DNA from: Hyaloscypha bicolor E
Lineage: Eukaryota; Ascomycota; Leotiomycetes; Helotiales; Hyaloscyphaceae
NCBI RefSeq assembly: GCF_002865645.1
Contig: NW_020194575.1
Span: 745,247 to 809,246, forward strand
DNA length: 64,000 nucleotides
Direction of reading: 5' to 3'
Shown one piece after another: positions 31,529 to 42,744 of this stretch (its first letter is position 1; every line of letters begins with the position of its first letter). Position numbers and translations under genes: made by a program. The notes under the pieces were generated by a model. The model was not told the DNA's origin, did no database searches, and worked only from the letters and a program-made list of their open reading frames with translations.

Positions 31529-32524
31529 TGTCACGGCCTGGACAAGCTGTGGAAGTGGAATGTGTGGTGTTTGTGTAAATATATGTATGAATAATGGTGC
31601 CCTAAGGGCGGTGAAGAAGCTATGTATATGCCTGTGCGCAGTACGTGACATGCCCCCTCAAAAAGAAGAAAAGGAATATCCCTATTCCTAACCAATGCCA
31701 TTTAAACGGGCCATTTGCCCTTTAATACAAACTGCGAAGGAGGAACGAACAGAGCTCGTTGTGAGAAGTGAGCTTGTCGGAAGGAGGGAGCTCGTTATAA
31801 GAGCAAGAGTGAGAGGAAGGGAGCTCTTTATAAGAGCAGGAGTAGAGGGTTGTTCTTTGTCTTTTTCGTCTTTGTTGGCGGAGGCAGAGGAGCTCGTAGT
31901 GAGAGTAGGAGCAGACGAGCTTATTATGAGAGTAGGAGCCGGTATCTCTTGCAAGCATATCTGCTGAACCACTTAAACGATCTATTATATTTGGGTATCT
32001 ATAAGGATATCCTTTTGGTTAAGCCGCTAAAGGGATTTAAATCGTGAAATAAGAGAAGTGCAAATCTCAGAGATAGGAACGGACGAGAGGAGATAATATT
32101 CCAGGGGTATAAGCTCTATAAAGTACCAGAAAAGAGCAGTACTACGAAGGCAGAGGAGAAAAGCTATACGAATATCGTCTTACTAAGTCTCTGCCAAGTA
32201 TAAGAGTATATATATAAATACGAAAACATCTATATAAATCACCGTCTTTCCGGTTATAGCCATACCTTCTGGATCAAAATATCTAATATAATTAGGGTTA
32301 GGGGCTATTCTGGAGGATAGCATATATATAGGTCGAGGACTTAATTAAGAGCTCGTAATAAGGTATTAATATGGAGGTCGAAATCTTAGGGTATTACTAC
32401 CATATTATGGCCTGGACAAGCTATAGAAGTGAAATGTGTGGTATTTGTATAAATATATATATGAATAATAGTACCCTAAGGGCGGTAAAGAAGCTATATA
32501 TATGCCTGTACGCAGCACGTGACA
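31529..32524. mobile_element. TRIM-like miniature LTR retrotransposon (996 bp)
   Basis: Two direct LTRs of 122 bp each (31529-31650 and 32403-32524), TGTCACGGCCTGGACAAGCT at the left start and CACGTGACA at the right end, flanked by CATGG (31524-31528) and CATAG (32525-32529), a 5-bp target duplication with one transition. The 752-bp interior has no reverse transcriptase or integrase. The right LTR is AT-shifted by transitions relative to the left. It interrupts the glutamyl-tRNA synthetase copy between NTVSCYV and VIGIDSS. Confidence 0.88.
31740..31945. repeat. Internal GAGCTCGT repeat array of the TRIM
   Basis: Repeated units containing GGGAGCTCGTTATAAGAGCA and variants, spaced about 25-60 bp. 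On the plus strand they read through as an open frame of alternating ELV/RA blocks, but this is probably a consequence of the repeat. Confidence 0.5.
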
Positions 32525-33685
32525 CATAGCAAGAAACCGTATTGTCTTGGACGATAGCTGTGTGACGAGCAGCTTCCGGGTTAATGTATTTTTTATTGAG
32601 GGCCCATAAAGCACCCCACTCGAGGTTAAGGATATTGCGGCTTGGCTCTTGTCTGAGGATAAATTCGCGCAGAGCGGGGACCGTTATGCCTCTAGAAAAT
32701 GGAAAGTTGAGTCAGTCGTACTTCCTAAGGAAAAAATCTAAATAATAGAGATAAATTCAGGGATGTATTGGGAGGAAGTTCGCCCGTCTCAAACTGCAGA
32801 ACATGCCCGAAAAGGATAGTTTCCCAGAGGAATTGACTACTCACCGCCTCAAGATACCTCTAATCATTGGCATTCGAGGGTCGTCCCATCCCCATACCTT
32901 CCCATTATCCACAATTCTTGTCAGCTTTCTCTTCGAAAGGACAGTGCGAATGAAACTCAACCGCTAGATTATTAGGAGTTAGCAGATTCTATTGTATAAG
33001 ATGTATAGAGTAAATAAATAGGGGAGGGGGAAGTTGATGATCATGTTCCGAGATTCCATAATCGGAGGGAAAACTGTCTCCAGAGTAGTAGACAGAAAAC
33101 ATCGGGGATGGGGATTCTTACCGAGAAATCCCAAATGGGTACTTTGCACAAGCCTAAAGCATCTTGCATCCATTCGTATTGAACATTGCGGTCACGGTAT
33201 TCGTTTGTACGCAATGCAACAGTGATGTTTTTGATTGAGTCCAATATCGGGGCACAAAAGTCATACGTCGGGTATATGTTCCATTGTCTGCCTGTTCGGT
33301 GATGCCTTACACCGGAAGCTCGAAGTAAGTATCGTGGATGAGAAAAGACCGGGATTCGGCGATATCTCAGGGAGGAGGCATGTCTAGAAAAATATGCCAC
33401 TTACGGAATGAGGTTGCACCTGTAGATAACCGGGTCCCTCAAAGTTCCATTAGGGCTGTCATACGCGATTCTTGCGCGAAGGCACCATCGCTGACCTTCT
33501 TCAGATCCGGTTTTCATGTCGGCAAAGCGTTCTAGAGTCTCTTCTATGCTAAGATTTCGCCGTTTGGAAGGAAGTCGGTTCTTTCGATCCTCATCTCCTC
33601 TACCCAATTCCGAATCATCCGCGAATGCTTTTCCGGCTTTGATTAGTTGGATGGCATACTCATACATTTTCTGAAAATAACTAGA

Positions 33686-34295
33686 CAGAGCGCTAGTTCT
33701 GGGAGTTCTAAAGCTTATTTCTCTACTAATATTAGAACCTTAATAGGCTAGGGGCACAACTGCGTACGGGACACATCTGTATACAAAGCACATCTATATT
33801 TAAAGTATATTCTCTACTAATACTAGGAGCTTAGGAGGCTAGGGGCACGGCGTTCGGCGCCTTCGGCGCCTCACAGGAGCGTATACACACGTACATACAC
33901 GTATACCTTAAGTGCAGGAAGCGTACGTATATCCTTGAGGATATACTTCCTAAGCGATTACAAGTAAGGGACAGAGGGACGTGCGTCTTGCCCACCTTTT
34001 GTACGTACGCTACCGGCTAAAAAATAGCCGAAAAAGAAAATCTTACTTTACGATAAAATTATATAAATTAGCTTACTATACGCAAGGGAAGGGGGCTAGA
34101 GGGGGATCCAATTCTCAATTGCATAAGCACCCGTTCTAGGGTTTACCTCCCAGAGAGGGTGCTTATGCATTCTAATCAGAGTTGGCCTCCTGTCATTTCC
34201 CCTTTGGGCGTACACCCATGTTTTAGGAATACTACGCGAGCAAAACAGGGATGTTGCAGGGATTGGCAGGGGCACACTGTTTTTGTATCTATTTG
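33686..34295. mobile_element. 610-bp insertion with CTAGA target duplication, class unknown
   Basis: Interrupts the synthetase frame between TSYSS and YFQKMYEY. CTAGA is present at both junctions (33681-33685 and 34296-34300). It contains two direct repeats of a TTCTCTACTAATA..GGGGCAC segment about 115 bp apart and a strong hairpin at 34120-34172 (TGCATAAGCACCC with its inverse). There are no clear terminal inverted repeats and no protein. Confidence 0.7.
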
Positions 34296-34327
34296 CTAGA
34301 GTACGATGTCTTCTCAGGGATGACTGC

Positions 34328-34783
34328 CAGTGTGTCAAATGAATAGATTAGATTAGAATACTGGCTAGTAATCTAATCTATTCATCAAAAATACCCACTA
34401 ATTATATTCTAATCAGATTCTAATTAAGGTAATCATGAATATTCATGAATACTTTGATTACTGTACACGTGACTGTCGCACGTGATATACTAACCTAATT
34501 AGGTATGGCTCCCGATCTAGCATCGTCTTTGCAAGCCTTTCGCCTACTAATTAGGCAGCGAGGTGGCGCTAAGGCGACACTAGAGCGGGGCCTCTACTTA
34601 ATTAAGCTAGCGTATCGCGTGCTATAGTCACGTGTAGAGTAATCATAGTCTTCATGAGTATTCACGATTATATATTCTAATCTAATCAAATTATTTAAGA
34701 ATTGCGGTAATTATATTCTATTCAAGCTAATCATGAATATTCATGAATATTCGGAATACCTTGATTACTTTTTTGACACACTG
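34328..34783. mobile_element. hAT-type MITE (456 bp)
   Basis: Terminal inverted repeats CAGTGTGTCAAA with a perfect 8-bp target duplication ATGACTGC (34320-34327 and 34784-34791), the size expected of hAT transposons. The interior holds the 16-bp perfect palindrome TCATGAATATTCATGA near both ends and two or more CACGTG words. There is no coding capacity. Removing it and one duplication restores the synthetase reading through AVIPEKTSYSS. Confidence 0.92.
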
Positions 34784-35699
34784 ATGACTGCCATCATCTT
34801 TAGATCTTCCAAAATGGCGTCCTGGAATTCCATTGATTCTTTGGACGGGTTTGTGTCATCAAATCGACAAATCAAAGTTGTCGTTCAAGAGGGCTGCTTT
34901 CGCATGACCAATGTGTAAATAGCCAGACGGTTCGGGCGGGAATCGAGTCACCATAGGACCGTCTACCTGGGGTAAATCGATCTCGTAACTTGCCCCCATA
35001 GCACTAGCCGCGGCCCGTTCCTTAGATCCAAAATTTGTAAGTTCCGCGATTGCCTCCAACAGCCACGGGTTTGAATCTTCGATGTATGTGTACCATCGAT
35101 GGACATTTTCCTGGATTGGGTTTTGCTTGATCAAGGAGTGGCTGATCCGATTGCCTCGGATTGTTGCCCACACGGCCAGATCTGCAACAGTCAGGTGGTA
35201 ACCCACGATAAAGCTACGCAAAGTGAGGTGTTTGTTCAGTTCGTAGAGGGACTTGCGCAAAGTCTTGAAGTCCGTCGTAAAGAAGCTTTCACTTTTATCG
35301 ACCCATTCTTGAATCTAGTCTCGAATGTTTAGCAAATCTTCTGGGACCACGTGACGGGACACGAACAGACGATGCACGCTGGGGGCTGGTGTTGCTGTCA
35401 CTTCTGCTGGCTAGTTCAGCAAGATAGCGGACAATTGCCTTTCCAGACCAAGTCTTGCCATCGCCTAATGTCATTTGGATCGCCTCTTTGCTGGGGAGAG
35501 TAGCCCCATCGTGAAAGCTTTTAGAGACAGTTGGGAGGGAGGTTTGCTCCTGCTGGAGGTGGAGTGCTATCAACAAGCCTGGTAGTACCGATGCCAGATC
35601 GGCCTTAGTTGCAATTTGGAAGCTGGCTATGGCAAAAGTACCGTCTGTAACTAAGAGTGAAGTTGGAGAGAGAAGGCTGTGAATGTGAGGTAGGCGCAA

Positions 35700-36357
35700 G
35701 CAGAAACAGAAATTTGCAAGAATGATATTTCTGTGTGATATGCGGTGTGTTAATGGCAGTGTGACTGACTCATTCCATTAGGCAAAATCTTGCATGCAGA
35801 ATCTCATAGGCGCAGCAACCAAAGATGCAGTGGCAGATCTTGGGTTTAAGGTCGTAGGGTGGAGACAAGGGAAGCGCTCTGAGGCAGGCGCTGTAATTGC
35901 TGAAATGACGGCTTCCTGTGACCGCCTGAGGCATTGAGGGCGAAAGAACACAGCGCGGAAATTACACGAGCCTTGGCGAATCTTGGCAAAATATGGCCTG
36001 TATTGGGTTTAGCTCCATGTTTGCACGTGACCTAGGTCAGGTGGCTGTGATGGGCGATAGAGGCTAAGGACTAGGTAAGCAATGGTGGGTGAGGACCTGG
36101 ATGAGTGAGCCAGAGAACCTACTCCGACTCCCCAGCTATGACTTCGGTCATTGGATAAATTTAGAAGAAGCTCAAAGGTTGTTTTTGGAGCCTATTTGGA
36201 CCCCTCTCATCGCGTTGCACGTGACCAAATTAATAGATTTAGTAGAAAGGGTCCTGTTTATGCTCCCTAGGATCCGACTTAGGCCCACTGAATATTGATA
36301 AATCTCGCAAGGCACAGCCGACTGGTATGTAAATCATATTAGTTAATGGGAGTGAGA
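35700..36357. other. Intergenic stretch, nothing recognised
   Basis: Upstream flank of the synthetase pseudogene. Only short chance frames; two CACGTG words near 36023 and 36218. Confidence 0.5.
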
Positions 36358-36359
36358 TC

Positions 36360-36440
36360 AGGAAAGTGACTGGTTAACTCGAGGCGAGGGTGGGTAGCGC
36401 CTGAACAGAGCGACGATCTGACTAACGGCATTAGAAAGAA
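36360..36440. repeat. CTGAGC-rich dispersed repeat, core copy
   Basis: Reads GTGGGTAGCGCCTGAACAGA and then CTGACTAACGG, matching the cores at 8841 and 42792. It lies just downstream of the NACHT gene stop. Confidence 0.6.
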
Positions 36441-36477
36441 CGGAGGTTTGATGCGGTGAGATGACCGTATGGAAAAG

Positions 36478-39400
36478 TTAGCTATAACGCGAACGCTTCA
36501 AATAGTGCGGATTGGAAGGTCCAGAGCACTCCTGATAACTTTCCAGGCCCCGTTTATTTGGATCCTTCCAAGAAAATGATGGTATAGTGTTCCTTTGTCT
36601 GTCGAGAACCAGAGGCAATGCAAAGTCTGCCGATTCACCCATCAAATATGAATCTTGTGCTGCCATGTTCAAAACTATGCGCAGGTTTCTGTGGCAATTA
36701 CTTGGGACAAGAGTCGAATAGCTTTGCTCTAGACTCGTAGACTTTGGGAGCTTTGTGATGGTTTCGTGAAGTTTCGTCCCATCTGCTCGTGCTGTTGTCA
36801 GGGTGACTTCCCCGTCATTGTTATTTTGTCGAAGAGCTGAAAGTTGTAGTTGGCCCCTGTCTTTTGAAAAAACGGGCATGGTCGTTGAACTTAAAGTTCT
36901 CTCCTTGGCATCGACCAAAGAGCAGCTCGCACCATCCCTAAGGTGCTCGAATTGCACAGTAATCGCTAGTTGCTGCTTCGCGGTTGGGCTTTCCAACGCC
37001 CCACTTCTCGATTTAATGGTATTGGAGAGATGGGGCTCAATGTACAGAAATACGGGAATTTTGTCTTGAATCGTCAGGCCGTACAGATAGTTACCGCATT
37101 TCGAGAATTGCATGTTATTGAGAGACGTTCCGTAGACTTCGATTAACTTGTTTCCTTAAAAATGCGTTAGCCCCCCAATGACGTATCAAGTACACTTTCC
37201 AAGGACTCACCAGCCTCACTGAACTTCCACAAAGATGTCCTTCCTGACGCGCACACGGCAAGGACTGGTTTTGAAGGATGGAAGCAGGAGATGCTGCTAA
37301 GGGGACTTCCATCGCTCCAGGTAGAAGCGCGAAAGATTCTAAGCCCAATCTGTATCATTGCGACCAATTTGAACAAAGGTTTAACGGACCCTGGAGTCGA
37401 ATTTTCGAAAGTATTCAGCACCCATGGCCCACCTGGAACGTCAATGTCTGGTGGCCCATGGCCCTCCAGCATGAGGAAAAACCTTTCGTCAGGAGAAAAC
37501 GAGTAGTGATACCACTGATAACAATCATGTTCCCCAGATCCCCTCAGATGGGCATGGCAATTAAGTTCCTCCGCGAGTAGTTGACTACTATCAACAGCTT
37601 TTTGTGGGATATTTGGCCATCTATCAATTGTTGGGAAGAAGTGGCAGCTAGACACCTGGATTGCCTGAGACTCTGGCTGAACTAGGTCAATTGTGCCTTT
37701 AATAGCCCGATTAGTTTGAAGAATGACATCTCCAATTGCAATCAGATTCAGCGATGGTGAGAAAGTAACCGGCAATCGAAATGCTTGGCGGTCGGCATTA
37801 TATTTGTCCTTTTGGAAACTCGTATGGCATGCTGGAATCTCGAATCGGACAATTTTGATCTCTTTCATAGTCTCCAGTGACCAAATTTGGTAGCTTGCCT
37901 TCCACGGAGACAACTTTTGACAGGACCTTCTGGTCTTACTATTACTTACTTCCGTTAGTGAAGTCCCCGTGATTATGGATATGTGAACTTACTGTGACGG
38001 CCATACTTTAAGCACACCAACCTCAGACCCACTGTCTGAAACTTTTGATGCCAATAAAATGGCATCCACATCTTCCGGGGAGCTTAGTGAGACCAGACTT
38101 GATACATTGCTGCCTACTGAGAGCTCAGACTTGGTAAAAGTCTGAATGCTCGGTAGCCAGATTTCATTTGGATTTAGTTCCAAAACCCGACTCCATTGTA
38201 GCTCGAGATTCGACATGTATGTGGAGAGAGATTCCAGTTTCGCAGTAAGCGTAGCAACTTCCCCTAGATGTGGTACCTCAAGTATCTCCAGAGCAGACTT
38301 AATAATAAGTGGCATGTTCCTCAAACTCGGTGGAATACCAAATATCCATCCCGTTTCAATCCACATACTAACAAGTTCCCGACTCGACACTGCTTTGAGA
38401 ATCTGAGACAGGAGAATTTTGTACTCGTTAATAGTGCTCAGTTTCTTGATGTCATCGATCAACTCAAATTGAAGACAATGCTGCACGTGGCTCACCCAGT
38501 TCAGTGCCGAATACTGTAAGAGTGGAAAGCGCATATCCACCAGCTCCGAGGTGATAGTCGTCGATGAACAGCCACTCAACGGGCTATGGGGAACTTCGTT
38601 GAGCATATAAGATATGCATTGGATCGCCATCATGCGGTGAGCCGCGTGCAACTGGACATGGAAGGGCCAAGGACAGCTCGGTCTCGGTCCTACTTGTGTG
38701 AGAAACTCAGAAACCGAAAGGTGTATGAAAGCAACAGTTTGATCTGGTCGAATCTCTACTAAGGAGCCACACATTTGGACGAGAGAGTCGTCGAAGTCTT
38801 GAATTTGATCGTCCTCCGACATAGCAGTATCCCTCTTCACAGCCATCAAGATCTTCAACTCTTTGGCTTCCAAGGGACGGAGTGCAGCGGTCAGCATTTG
38901 GAAAGTATTTTGTATCCTATTCCACTGAGTTCGAGGAGTGCTCTTTTCGACACGTTCCAAAATTCTAGTGAACATAACATCGAGACCAGTAAAGAGGTTA
39001 ACTTGCTCTATTGTATCCAAACGTTCCTTGGAGGTCAGGGAAGGAGATTTCAAATACGCGACCATGAGAGTTGCCCAAAGGAATATAGAATTTGAATTGT
39101 GGGAGAGGTGTGCAGCAATGACTCCCGCATCATCAGGCCTCTTCCTAGCAATAGCTTTCTTGTCAAGCAAGGCGAGGATGTGAGGATGAAGATAAGTTTT
39201 TAGATCTTGAAGATTCTCTCGAGTGCTGAGTAATATGTGGTTCGTGTCTGATAGGCGCACATTAGGATAACGCAGATGAGGTCGGCCGAAAAGTAGAATC
39301 TTGGCCTTTGTGCCGCTAGTGAGTTGCTCAAGATCAAGGATGAAGTTTGTATAGTTAGAGCACTCGTCCATTCCATCGAATACAAAATACGATGGATGAC

Positions 39401-40948
39401 ATCGTTTAATGTAGACGCCAAGAATGTCGAGAACGTCTTCTTCCGATGCTAAGTTTTGTCCACTTCCGGTGGCATTCATAATGAGAGAGGCGATGTCAAC
39501 AAGGTCTCTCTCCCCGTTCGCGCTATAGACATGAAGCAACTGTGTTAGGACCGATCGAAAGGCATCGCTGCTGCAAGAAAAGCCCCGGTGTTGTTGATCA
39601 AAGTGGAAAAAGACAACCACATCTTTCCCAGAGCATAAAAGCTTCTCCTGGAGGTGATCTATTACAAAACTCGAGAGAACTGTCTTGCCATATCCTGGTT
39701 TTCCTATTCTGGATAAGCATCATGTTAATTTGGCTCGGGAAATAGTATAATTACCTGATACTATCAATACTCGGTGTGAAAAATCTTCTTTTGAAGAAAT
39801 ATCTCCGCTTTCGGCCCATTTGCAAAATGTTGGGTCATTGAAGAACCATTCCCCTGTTCTCAACGTCCGACTTCGGCAGGCATCATTGTATATGGCGCGC
39901 CAACTCGGGGCAGAGATCCAATGCCTTATTGCAGACTTTCTTGACTCTGAGTCGAATTAATTAAATATTACAATTGGTCAAGATAGAACTCACGCAGCTC
40001 GTCTGCTTCCATCTTGTCTATCTTCTCTAGGCTTGCTTCTCGGGCCTTCGCGTTCCCTTGGAGCTCTTCTTCGATTGCATCGTAATGCCAAAGCATTTCT
40101 TGTTTGTAAACGTCGTCGAGGCCCCCTTCAAAAAGCTTTCTGTGCTTGTCGAATCGAAGAAGTATCTTTGAAAAACGTACATCAAACGGGGTCCACATTA
40201 AATCCATAATAATTTTTGCTTTGGATCGAATGTCTGCGTGATTGTTAGGCGTATATGATAATGAATGGATTGAATTCGACTCACCCATACGCTTGGTGTA
40301 AAACAAATTGCGGCAGTCACAGCAGAATTGCATGATATCGGTATAAACAAACGACAGTGATTTGACCAGGCGTTCGTGAGATGGGCCCCACTTCCCGTTC
40401 TTTGCTCTACCTCCTAACATATCAAGATGTTGATGATATGAAGGTAGATGTTCGGCCATCTGTTGGTACATGATTGCCAATTTCTCAAAAAACATCACAT
40501 AATTGCAACTAAGCTAAACGGACACCAAAATTAGTCTTAGGTGGTGTATTAAATCAAAGCACCGCACATACCTGAAAGACAAAGCAAGCAGCCCCCCGTA
40601 AAATCCCTGCCCAGTCTGGCTGACTTGACACAAATATGTTAACCACCTCGAAATACTGTTTTATGGCCTTACCAAAATCGTCGATCTTGGTACACGCAGC
40701 TAGTAGTCGTGATTGATGCCGAGATTCCAAACTTTTAATGTGTTGTTCTAGAGCAGTTACTAAATCCTGTGGACCTTGGATGACCTTGCATTCTATCTTG
40801 TCTTCGTCCGAGAGCCCAGCTTGAAATTTCGAAGCGGCAGCAGCGAATATTTCCTCCACGCTAAGCAGTCTGTCATACCAGTCAGGCTTATACCTATAGT
40901 TGAAGTGTTTGGATTATACTTCTCTTTCCGTTGCTGTCGTGATTCCAT
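36478..40948 (-). CDS. NACHT (NLR-type) protein with DUF7708-like N terminus
   Basis: Multi-exon gene. The N-terminal part (YKPDWYDRLLSVEEIFAAAA, then FEVVNIFVSSQPDW and FFEKLAIMYQQM) resembles the DUF7708 region found before fungal NACHT domains. Introns at about 40551-40571, 40233-40285 and 39960-39991 keep frame. Before the NTPase comes WFFNDPTFCKWAESGDISSK; the Walker A motif SGKPGYGKTVLSSFV is assembled across an intron near 39700. Walker B is YFVFDGMDE, followed by KAKILLFGRPH and HLSVSEFL. The C-terminal third (37913-36478) has WD-like blocks such as YQIWSLETM and FHPSKPVLAVCASGRTSLWK. NLR-type proteins of this kind act in fungal self/non-self recognition and programmed cell death. The start is unsettled: ATG 40948 is one base out of frame with the DUF7708 reading. 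About 1300 residues. Confidence 0.75.
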
Positions 40949-41125
40949 CTTTTAGCATTGAACCTCATCAGAATCGAGGGAAAGGGCGCGGGATATTGAT
41001 AAATGTGCCTAACGTAGCCTCGCTCGGCTTCCGCCGGGGCTCTTCCCGCCTGCACTGCACAGCCTCAGAGCTGAGGCTTCGCACCGACGAATCATTCCTT
41101 CGTGTGGTGAGACATTGGCTCACTA

Positions 41126-41337
41126 GAAGGTGTCACTCACCAATCGCCCACACCCCCTTCCCGCTCAACTTGGATTTTGGAGACCTTAACGCTACAAATT
41201 CGAAGAATTAACATGATATTCACAATATGTCGAGTATTCTCTATAATCTGGAAAGTTTTTGGAATTTTCCAAAGACTTTGAAAAAATCGAAAGGAATTTG
41301 GTGGGGTAGGCGTGGGCGGTTAGTAGGCGACCCCTTC
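41126..41337. mobile_element. MITE, TA-flanked, GAAG-type inverted repeats (copy 2)
   Basis: Ends GAAGGTGTCACTCACCAATC and the inverse of GAAGGGGTCGCCTACTAACC, with TA at 41124-41125 and 41338-41339. The terminal GAAG and the AAYCGCCCA block are shared with the element at 15104-15687, so both probably belong to one family mobilised by the same transposase. It lies upstream of the NACHT gene. Confidence 0.75.
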
Positions 41338-41339
41338 TA

Positions 41340-42339
41340 GCGGCCGCATGCGAATATCCCCTGTTTAGTCAGAATATGGCCGTCTCCTCTAATCAAGCCA
41401 TCCATTTATGCGGCCCCAAGCGCTGCCAATGTCTCAACGGACGAAGGGATAGGATTCAGCCCCTAATTTCAACAATCGAGATCAAGAAGCGGCCTTGGTG
41501 TTGTTTTTAAAATTGGAAAATATTGCAAAGGATATTTGTGCTGTGCGACTCATGCAAAATTACAAATGATTTTCTTGGAGTCAGGATAATGTTATCAATA
41601 AGTATTCTCATCAGAGCCTGGAACTTTCAGGTCAAAGTGTGGTCGGAGATTCTCCCATTTTTAGTTTCCTACTTGGCAAATCGCCATTTCCTGCAATTTT
41701 CTCTTCTACACCTGGCCTCAGGAATCGACAGGGCCGCATAACAGACAACCTGCCTCAGCACAGCCACTTTCAAAATGTCCCACAAGCAAATTTCAGCTCG
41801 TACAATAGTTGCTGATCCCAGCAGTTTGGGTCAAACACACTCTGCGCATAATAGCCGGCCCAGCCCAAGCAAGTGTCTCATCGAGAGATTTTTGTATGGG
41901 AAACTTACCAAAAACAAATGTCCTCGATTTTCGCGAGTTTTACCTGCTTTTTCGCTGGCAAAGTAATTGCCAATTTTTTATTTAATTAAGAGAATAACCA
42001 ACGTATTGACTTTAAATTTTTATTTTACCTTCATAGAATTACTTACTTATGTATTAAGATATATCAAAAAAAAAAATTATGTGAGCGTGCATCAGGAAAA
42101 TAGGTTAAGTTATTCGTAATTCCTGAGACGAACTTAAGTAGTTTCATATACAAACTCTCGACGGGAAATTTTCTTGGACCGAACGTTGGCGGAACGAGCA
42201 ACGAAGGCAACCGGCTATCAGTCTGGGTAGTTTGGGGGAAGAGGGTTTCTTGCACAGGAAGCGCTGTTCAGGACCTCTGCCGGTGTGACGGCGCTGGCCA
42301 AACAGCCAGCTCGCACGTGACTTCCGGGTCATTCACCGT
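41340..42339. other. Gene-free stretch with a Copia LTR end fragment
   Basis: No gene recognised. Positions 41457-41474 (CAGCCCCTAATTTCAACA) match the terminus of the Copia LTR family, preceded at 41429-41452 by a 24-bp word also present in the nested element at 12678-12701. An 11-A run is at about 42066. Confidence 0.5.
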
Positions 42340-42560
42340 TGTTGGAACTAGGATGTACACTGGTATACTGTAGTTTGTATACTGGATGTATACATTACGC
42401 CCACTCTATGTAAACCATAGAAATCAAGTCATCAAATTCGAACTAAATGTTGCAATTACCGTTTCACGGCCTGTATATCACATGACCCAGCAGACAACGA
42501 TATATACTCAGTCACTCTCTGTACTTCGTAACTCCTTAGTTTAGTATTCTTCAATATACG
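42340..42560 (+). repeat. Solo LTR, second family (221 bp)
   Basis: Starts TGTTGGAACTAGGATGTACA and ends CTTCAATATACG, flanked by ACCGT on both sides (42335-42339 and 42561-42565). It has promoter-like sequence (GATATATACTCAGTC) in the second half. The 3' terminus is not the usual CA, so the right boundary rests on the target duplication. Confidence 0.6.
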
Positions 42561-42744
42561 ACCGTTTACTGGGTTAGCTTTAGCTTCCTACTCGTGCCAT
42601 CACACCTGGAGAGGGCATGGCAAGTCGGGTGTTCCTGTTTAGGCTCCCAGGGAGCCGACTTGGTCCCTCTAAATATAGTCCCGTAGAGTTGGCCAACTTT
42701 CGCATATATAATTGAACAGTAATAATTGGTTACTAGAAGCGAGA

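Larger units (their letters stand above)
30955..35699 (-). pseudogene. GUS1-like: Cytosolic glutamyl-tRNA synthetase copy, interrupted by three transposable elements
   Basis: Nearly the whole enzyme is recognisable on the minus strand: a GST-like N-terminal domain (35640-35030, FIVGYHLTVADLAVWATIRG), the class I start VTRFPPEPSGYLHIGHAKAA (HIGH motif) near 34910, RFDDTNPSKE near 34850, MYEYAIQLIKAGKAF at 33667, HHRTGRQWNIYPTYDFCAP near 33310, [11 protein letters not shown] (KLSK-type motif) near 32930, HTAIVQDNTVSCY near 32540, and the anticodon-binding end GIDSSSVATKP to the stop at 30955. Introns are retained. Lesions: no ATG at the expected start; a frameshift and TAG near 35316; about 12 codons lost between HIGHAKAALLNDNF and RFDDTNP; and insertions at 31529-32524, 33686-34295 and 34328-34783. 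As the enzyme is essential, a working copy must lie elsewhere. Confidence 0.9.

Noticed and set aside
31695..31967. 90-codon open frame inside the TRIM as a gene
   Set aside because: It follows from the GAGCTCGT repeat array having a period compatible with an open frame; no start context or known domain.
34096..34338. 80-codon minus-strand frame in the 610-bp element as a transposase piece
   Set aside because: It spans the element boundary into the synthetase relic and the hAT duplication, and shows no transposase motif.
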